Source of the DNA: Fibrobacter sp.
GTDB taxonomy: Bacteria; Fibrobacterota; Chitinivibrionia; Chitinivibrionales; Chitinispirillaceae
Length of the DNA stretch: 38,592 bases
Reading direction: 5' to 3'
Assembly (NCBI GenBank): GCA_012728995.1
Contig: JAAYEB010000006.1
Span: 1 to 38,592 of the forward strand
The notes under the pieces: generated by a model
Told to the model about the DNA's origin: nothing
What the model saw: only the letters and a program-made list of their open reading frames with translations
Database searches by the model: none
Made by a program: the position numbers and the translations under genes
Shown: piece by piece, positions 35,633 through 38,592 of the stretch
How the letters are laid out: every line of letters begins with the position of its first letter
Numbering within the stretch: the stretch's first letter is position 1

Positions 35633-37573
35633 GTGGGTAAAAACGTTGTTCAGAAGATTATTGATTCGCATATTGTTGAAGGGAAACCGCAGTGTGGAAC
35701 CGAAGTAGGAATAAAAATTGATCAGACTCTGACTCAGGATGCTACAGGGACAATGGCTTATCTTCAGTTTGAAGCGCTTGGGTTTGATAAGGTTAAAACT
35801 GAAATTTCTGTTTCTTATGTAGATCACAATACGATACAGGAGGGGTTTGAGAACGCTGATGACCATAAATATTTGCGTACAGTAGCATCACGTTTCGGAA
35901 TACGATTCTCAAAACCGGGTAACGGTATTTGTCATCAGGTACATCTTGAACGGTTTGGATGTCCCGGGAAGACACTGCTTGGAAGTGATTCGCATACTCC
36001 TACCGGTGGTGGAATCGGAATGATATCGATTGGAGCCGGTGGTCTTGATGTGGCTGTGGCAATGGGCGGTGGTCCGTTTTATATGACATATCCCAGAGTT
36101 GTAAAAGTTGAGCTTACCGGAAAGCTGAGTCCCTGGGTGAGTGCAAAAGATATTATCCTTAAAGTACTCCAGATACTTTCAACAAAAGGAAATGTAGGGT
36201 CTATCGTAGAATATGGTGGTGAAGGTGTTGTTGCGTTAAGTGTACCGCAACGAGCTACGATTACCAATATGGGTGCTGAACTTGGAGTAACTACATCGGT
36301 ATTTCCATCCGATGAAATAACACGGGAGTTTCTTGAAGCGCAGGGGAGGGGGGCTTGTTTTGTTCCGATTACTGCTGATGAAGATGCACAGTATGATAGA
36401 GTCATTACGATAGATCTTTCTACACTGGAGCCTCTTGCTGCGTGTCCGCATTCTCCGGGAAACATAAAAACAGTTCGTGAACTTTCGGGAACAGAAGTGG
36501 ATCAGGTGCTGATTGGGTCCTGTACGAATGCGTCATATCGTGATATAATGCTTGTTGCGAATGCTCTTAAAGGTAAAAGGGTCGCTTCTGGCACAGAGCT
36601 TGGAGTAGCCTGTGGGTCGCGTCAGGTGATGAGTATGGTTTCCAGGAATGGTGCTCTTGCAGATATTATTGAATCTGGTGCGAGGATACTGGAACTGGCA
36701 TGCGGGTTCTGTATTGGAAACTCGATGGCACCGCGGACAAATGCAGTATCTGTGCGCACATCAAACAGGAATTTTTTTGGCCGCAGTGGTACATCAAGTG
36801 CCGATGTTTATCTGGTATCACCAGAAACTGCGGTTGCAGCAGCTCTTACAGGTAAATTTACCGATCCCCGTGACCTGTTTAGTTCAGAGGATTATCCCAA
36901 AATCGAACTTCCGTCAAAATTTACAATTGATGATTCGATGATTCTGGAACCGTCAAATGATACTTCTGCAGAGATCTATCGTGGTCCCAATATCGGTGCG
37001 CCACCCTCAAATGATTCCTGTCCGGATGAGATAAAAGGTGAAGTAACGATTAAAGTTGGTGACAAGATTACTACAGATCATATTATGCCTGCAGGGAGTA
37101 GGCTCAAGTACAGGTCCAATATTCCAAAATATGCTGAATTTGTGTTTGAACGGGAAGCACCCGGGTTTTCGGAACGTGCACTTAAAAACCGCGAAAACGG
37201 GATTCATAATATTATTATAGCTGGGGAGTCGTATGGTCAGGGATCATCAAGGGAACATGCTGCTATCTGTCCCATGTATCTTGGAGTCAAACTTGTGGTT
37301 GCAAAATCGATTGAGAGAATTCACCGTGCGAATCTGATTAATTTTGGCATAATACCTGCTTTTTTTGCAAACGAAGAGGATTATGAAAGGATTGATGATG
37401 GTGACAAGCTTGAAATATGTAATGTAAGAAACGCTCTTGAAAGAGATGGGGAACTGGTATTGAATAACAGGACCAAGGGAGTCGAAATAAAAATCAACGC
37501 GATTCTGACAGGCAGGGAAAAGGAGATGATACTTGCAGGTGGATTGATAAATGCTACCAGGAACAAAAAATGA
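35633..37573 (+). CDS. acnA: Aconitate hydratase, Aquifex type
   Basis: The start is GTG 35633; GAGG lies at 35621-35624, eight bases upstream, and a nearby ATG at 35626 is in another frame and stops at once. The 646-residue protein is shorter than AcnA/AcnB (about 850-900) and fits the short putative-aconitase family (TIGR01342). The [4Fe-4S] ligands are Cys297 (GSCTNAS), Cys357 and Cys360 (CGFC). The swivel domain has GESYGQGSSREHA. It converts citrate to isocitrate, next after the citrate synthase about 8 kb away. A homoaconitase or isopropylmalate isomerase-like activity is less likely given its full single-chain length. Confidence 0.93.
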   Translation: MGKNVVQKIIDSHIVEGKPQCGTEVGIKIDQTLTQDATGTMAYLQFEALGFDKVKTEISVSYVDHNTIQEGFENADDHKYLRTVASRFGIRFSKPGNGICHQVHLERFGCPGKTLLGSDSHTPTGGGIGMISIGAGGLDVAVAMGGGPFYMTYPRVVKVELTGKLSPWVSAKDIILKVLQILSTKGNVGSIVEYGGEGVVALSVPQRATITNMGAELGVTTSVFPSDEITREFLEAQGRGACFVPITADEDAQYDRVITIDLSTLEPLAACPHSPGNIKTVRELSGTEVDQVLIGSCTNASYRDIMLVANALKGKRVASGTELGVACGSRQVMSMVSRNGALADIIESGARILELACGFCIGNSMAPRTNAVSVRTSNRNFFGRSGTSSADVYLVSPETAVAAALTGKFTDPRDLFSSEDYPKIELPSKFTIDDSMILEPSNDTSAEIYRGPNIGAPPSNDSCPDEIKGEVTIKVGDKITTDHIMPAGSRLKYRSNIPKYAEFVFEREAPGFSERALKNRENGIHNIIIAGESYGQGSSREHAAICPMYLGVKLVVAKSIERIHRANLINFGIIPAFFANEEDYERIDDGDKLEICNVRNALERDGELVLNNRTKGVEIKINAILTGREKEMILAGGLINATRNKK

Positions 37574-37621
37574 CAGGATAAAGATAAGGAAAATGTAGCC
37601 GAGCGCCATTAATATGTTTAT

Positions 37622-37705
37622 AGCTTGGGCACAAGCTCCGGTGGTGTAGACAAAGTCGGGTCCCGTTAGCGCGGGCCTGTCCCGTTCGCGGGAAAAACAG
37701 AGGCC
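37622..37705. other. Cluster of tandem hairpins after aconitase
   Basis: Four inverted repeats are packed into 84 bp between the convergent aconitase and nucleotidyltransferase genes: AGCTTG-GGCA-CAAGCT (37622-37637), CCCG/CGGG (37662-37665 with 37672-37675), CCCG-TTCG-CGGG (37681-37692) and GGCCT/AGGCC (37674-37678 with 37701-37705), the last enclosing the third. The second and third are near-copies of one unit. It is much richer in G and C than its surroundings. No T-run follows, so it is not a standard terminator; it looks like a REP-type repeat or a structured RNA 3' end. Confidence 0.5.
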
Positions 37706-37740
37706 TTTAGCCCCATGCACTTTAATATTTTACAAATTGA

Positions 37741-38421
37741 TTATTTTTCGTCCCCATATTCTACAATTAACTGTCCACTCCAAACCAATAATGATTCGGA
37801 TAAGCTATCGAAATCCACATTGTGGTTGGACTTGCCTTCTTTTATGTTTAAATATGCTTTCAGAATTAGCTGTTCATTTTGTGATACAGCGGCCATTAAA
37901 TCATGATGTTTTTTGATATAAATACCTGTTTGAAGGAAGAAAATTGCCTGTACGACAAAAACAGATGCTTTGTAAAGAGATGTTAGTATGGCAGGATCTT
38001 TTTCGTGAACAAGATTGTGTACGCACATATGGTAGATATTGCAGGCACCAGTAAGTATAGCACTCCGGACATCATTTTTACTGATATGAGGAATCAATGA
38101 GCGAAGGTTACCCCAAAGAGGCGTTGTATCATGGTAAAACTGGAACAGGTCTGCTTTATTCCAGTTGAATATTTCATTTTTTCCTGATATGAAACCACAG
38201 ATTTTATCGCGGTGTGAAAGTTTTGAAATTGCATTATCATAAGCTTTCAGGTCTTTGGCTGTTACTTTATCGAGAATAAGGACCACATCAATATCACTGG
38301 TTGCAGAAGCTTCTTTTCTTCCATAACTACCCTGAATCCCAATAAATAGTATTCGTGAAGCAAAAATAGTTTGAACAGTTTGTACATACGATTTTAACCA
38401 TTCTTCAAGATTAAGTTTCAT
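37741..38421 (-). CDS. Nucleotidyltransferase-fold protein (MNT/AadA-like N-terminus)
   Basis: The 226-residue protein has the polymerase-beta-type nucleotidyltransferase motif GSYGRKE (31-37) followed by SDIDVVLILD (Asp43 and Asp45). The C-terminal ~110 residues are helical, as in HEPN or KNTase-C helper domains. Relatives transfer a nucleotide to small molecules (such as aminoglycosides) or to proteins and RNA, as in MNT-HEPN toxin-antitoxin systems. No separate HEPN toxin gene is adjacent within the window, so a toxin-antitoxin role is not supported. AAAGG precedes the ATG at 38421. The substrate is unknown. Confidence 0.8.
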   Translation of the reverse strand: MKLNLEEWLKSYVQTVQTIFASRILFIGIQGSYGRKEASATSDIDVVLILDKVTAKDLKAYDNAISKLSHRDKICGFISGKNEIFNWNKADLFQFYHDTTPLWGNLRSLIPHISKNDVRSAILTGACNIYHMCVHNLVHEKDPAILTSLYKASVFVVQAIFFLQTGIYIKKHHDLMAAVSQNEQLILKAYLNIKEGKSNHNVDFDSLSESLLVWSGQLIVEYGDEK

Positions 38422-38592
38422 CTTATTTACCTTTTCCCAGAGTTAATAAAAATGATTATCACAAATTCCTGATTTGTATTGTTGCTTTTCTGTAGCAGGC
38501 AAACTGGATGCAATATAGTATATGATTGAATTTCATACATATACATATTGTCTACACCTGTTTTGAATCAACTTGCTGAATCTCCAGATGAA
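38422..38592. other. Upstream region of the nucleotidyltransferase gene, window edge
   Basis: AT-rich spacer up to the window edge. The minus-strand promoter should lie here; only weak matches are seen. The first codons of the minus strand at the edge are open in more than one frame, so the tail of another gene may begin there, but this cannot be decided. Confidence 0.3.

Noticed and set aside
37247-37720. Minus-strand ORF of 157 codons overlapping the 3' end of aconitase
   Set aside because: It covers aconitase coding sequence and the hairpin cluster; its early part merely translates the hairpins.

Overview
This 38.6 kb window is a chromosomal segment of about 37-40% GC (estimated by eye) from a Gram-negative bacterium. 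The Gram-negative assignment rests on a GT9 heptosyltransferase-like enzyme, a DsbD-type disulfide transporter, signal peptides and a surface metalloprotease with a FlgD/type-IX-like C-terminal domain. The lifestyle looks anaerobic or microaerophilic, with two B12/radical-SAM enzymes, a NifU scaffold, an Fe-S aconitase and a selenoprotein. The sorting-type domain, the Aquifex-type aconitase and the HstK-like kinase suggest the FCB/Fibrobacterota neighbourhood, but that placement is inference only. I saw no tRNA, rRNA, CRISPR array, transposase or prophage; most of the window reads as core genome with short transcription units on both strands.

Layout. 1-3.4 kb: the tail of an unidentified gene, two hypothetical genes, then a coiled-coil protein coupled to an M23 peptidase. 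3.5-9.1 kb: a tail-anchored Ser/Thr kinase, divergent from an envelope-glycan unit (GT9, small exported protein, thioredoxin, B12/radical-SAM enzyme, GT2). 9.3-14.6 kb, all minus: groES-groEL with a strong terminator, a glycosyltransferase, nifU and a DHH phosphoesterase. 14.7-18.2 kb: a metallophosphoesterase and a P-type Ca2+ ATPase. 18.5-28.7 kb, all plus: a radical-SAM/DUF2344 fusion, a giant HstK-like hybrid kinase, citrate synthase, a selenoprotein W homologue and a divergent IspF. 29-32.9 kb, minus: a small exported protein coupled to the metalloprotease, then a TPR protein. 33.5-38.4 kb: DsbD, aconitase and a nucleotidyltransferase.

The main hidden gene is a 76-residue SelW/Rdx-family protein at 27962-28192. 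It has a perfect Shine-Dalgarno and an in-frame TGA in the C-x-x-U redox motif, so ordinary ORF callers miss it. It implies a selenocysteine decoding system (SelA/B/C/D) elsewhere in the genome. The most unusual large protein is the 1703-residue hybrid kinase, in which the catalytic Asp of the Ser/Thr kinase-like domain is Asn and the ATP-binding Lys appears lost, while the AAA ATPase and histidine kinase parts keep most motifs.

Functional threads: thiol/selenol redox (thioredoxin, DsbD, SelW), Fe-S supply and use (NifU, aconitase, two radical-SAM enzymes), the first steps of the oxidative TCA branch (citrate synthase, aconitase), envelope glycan synthesis (three glycosyltransferases) and signalling (two kinases). 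Two intergenic regions (28791-28917 and 37622-37705) hold dense inverted repeats that no gene explains.
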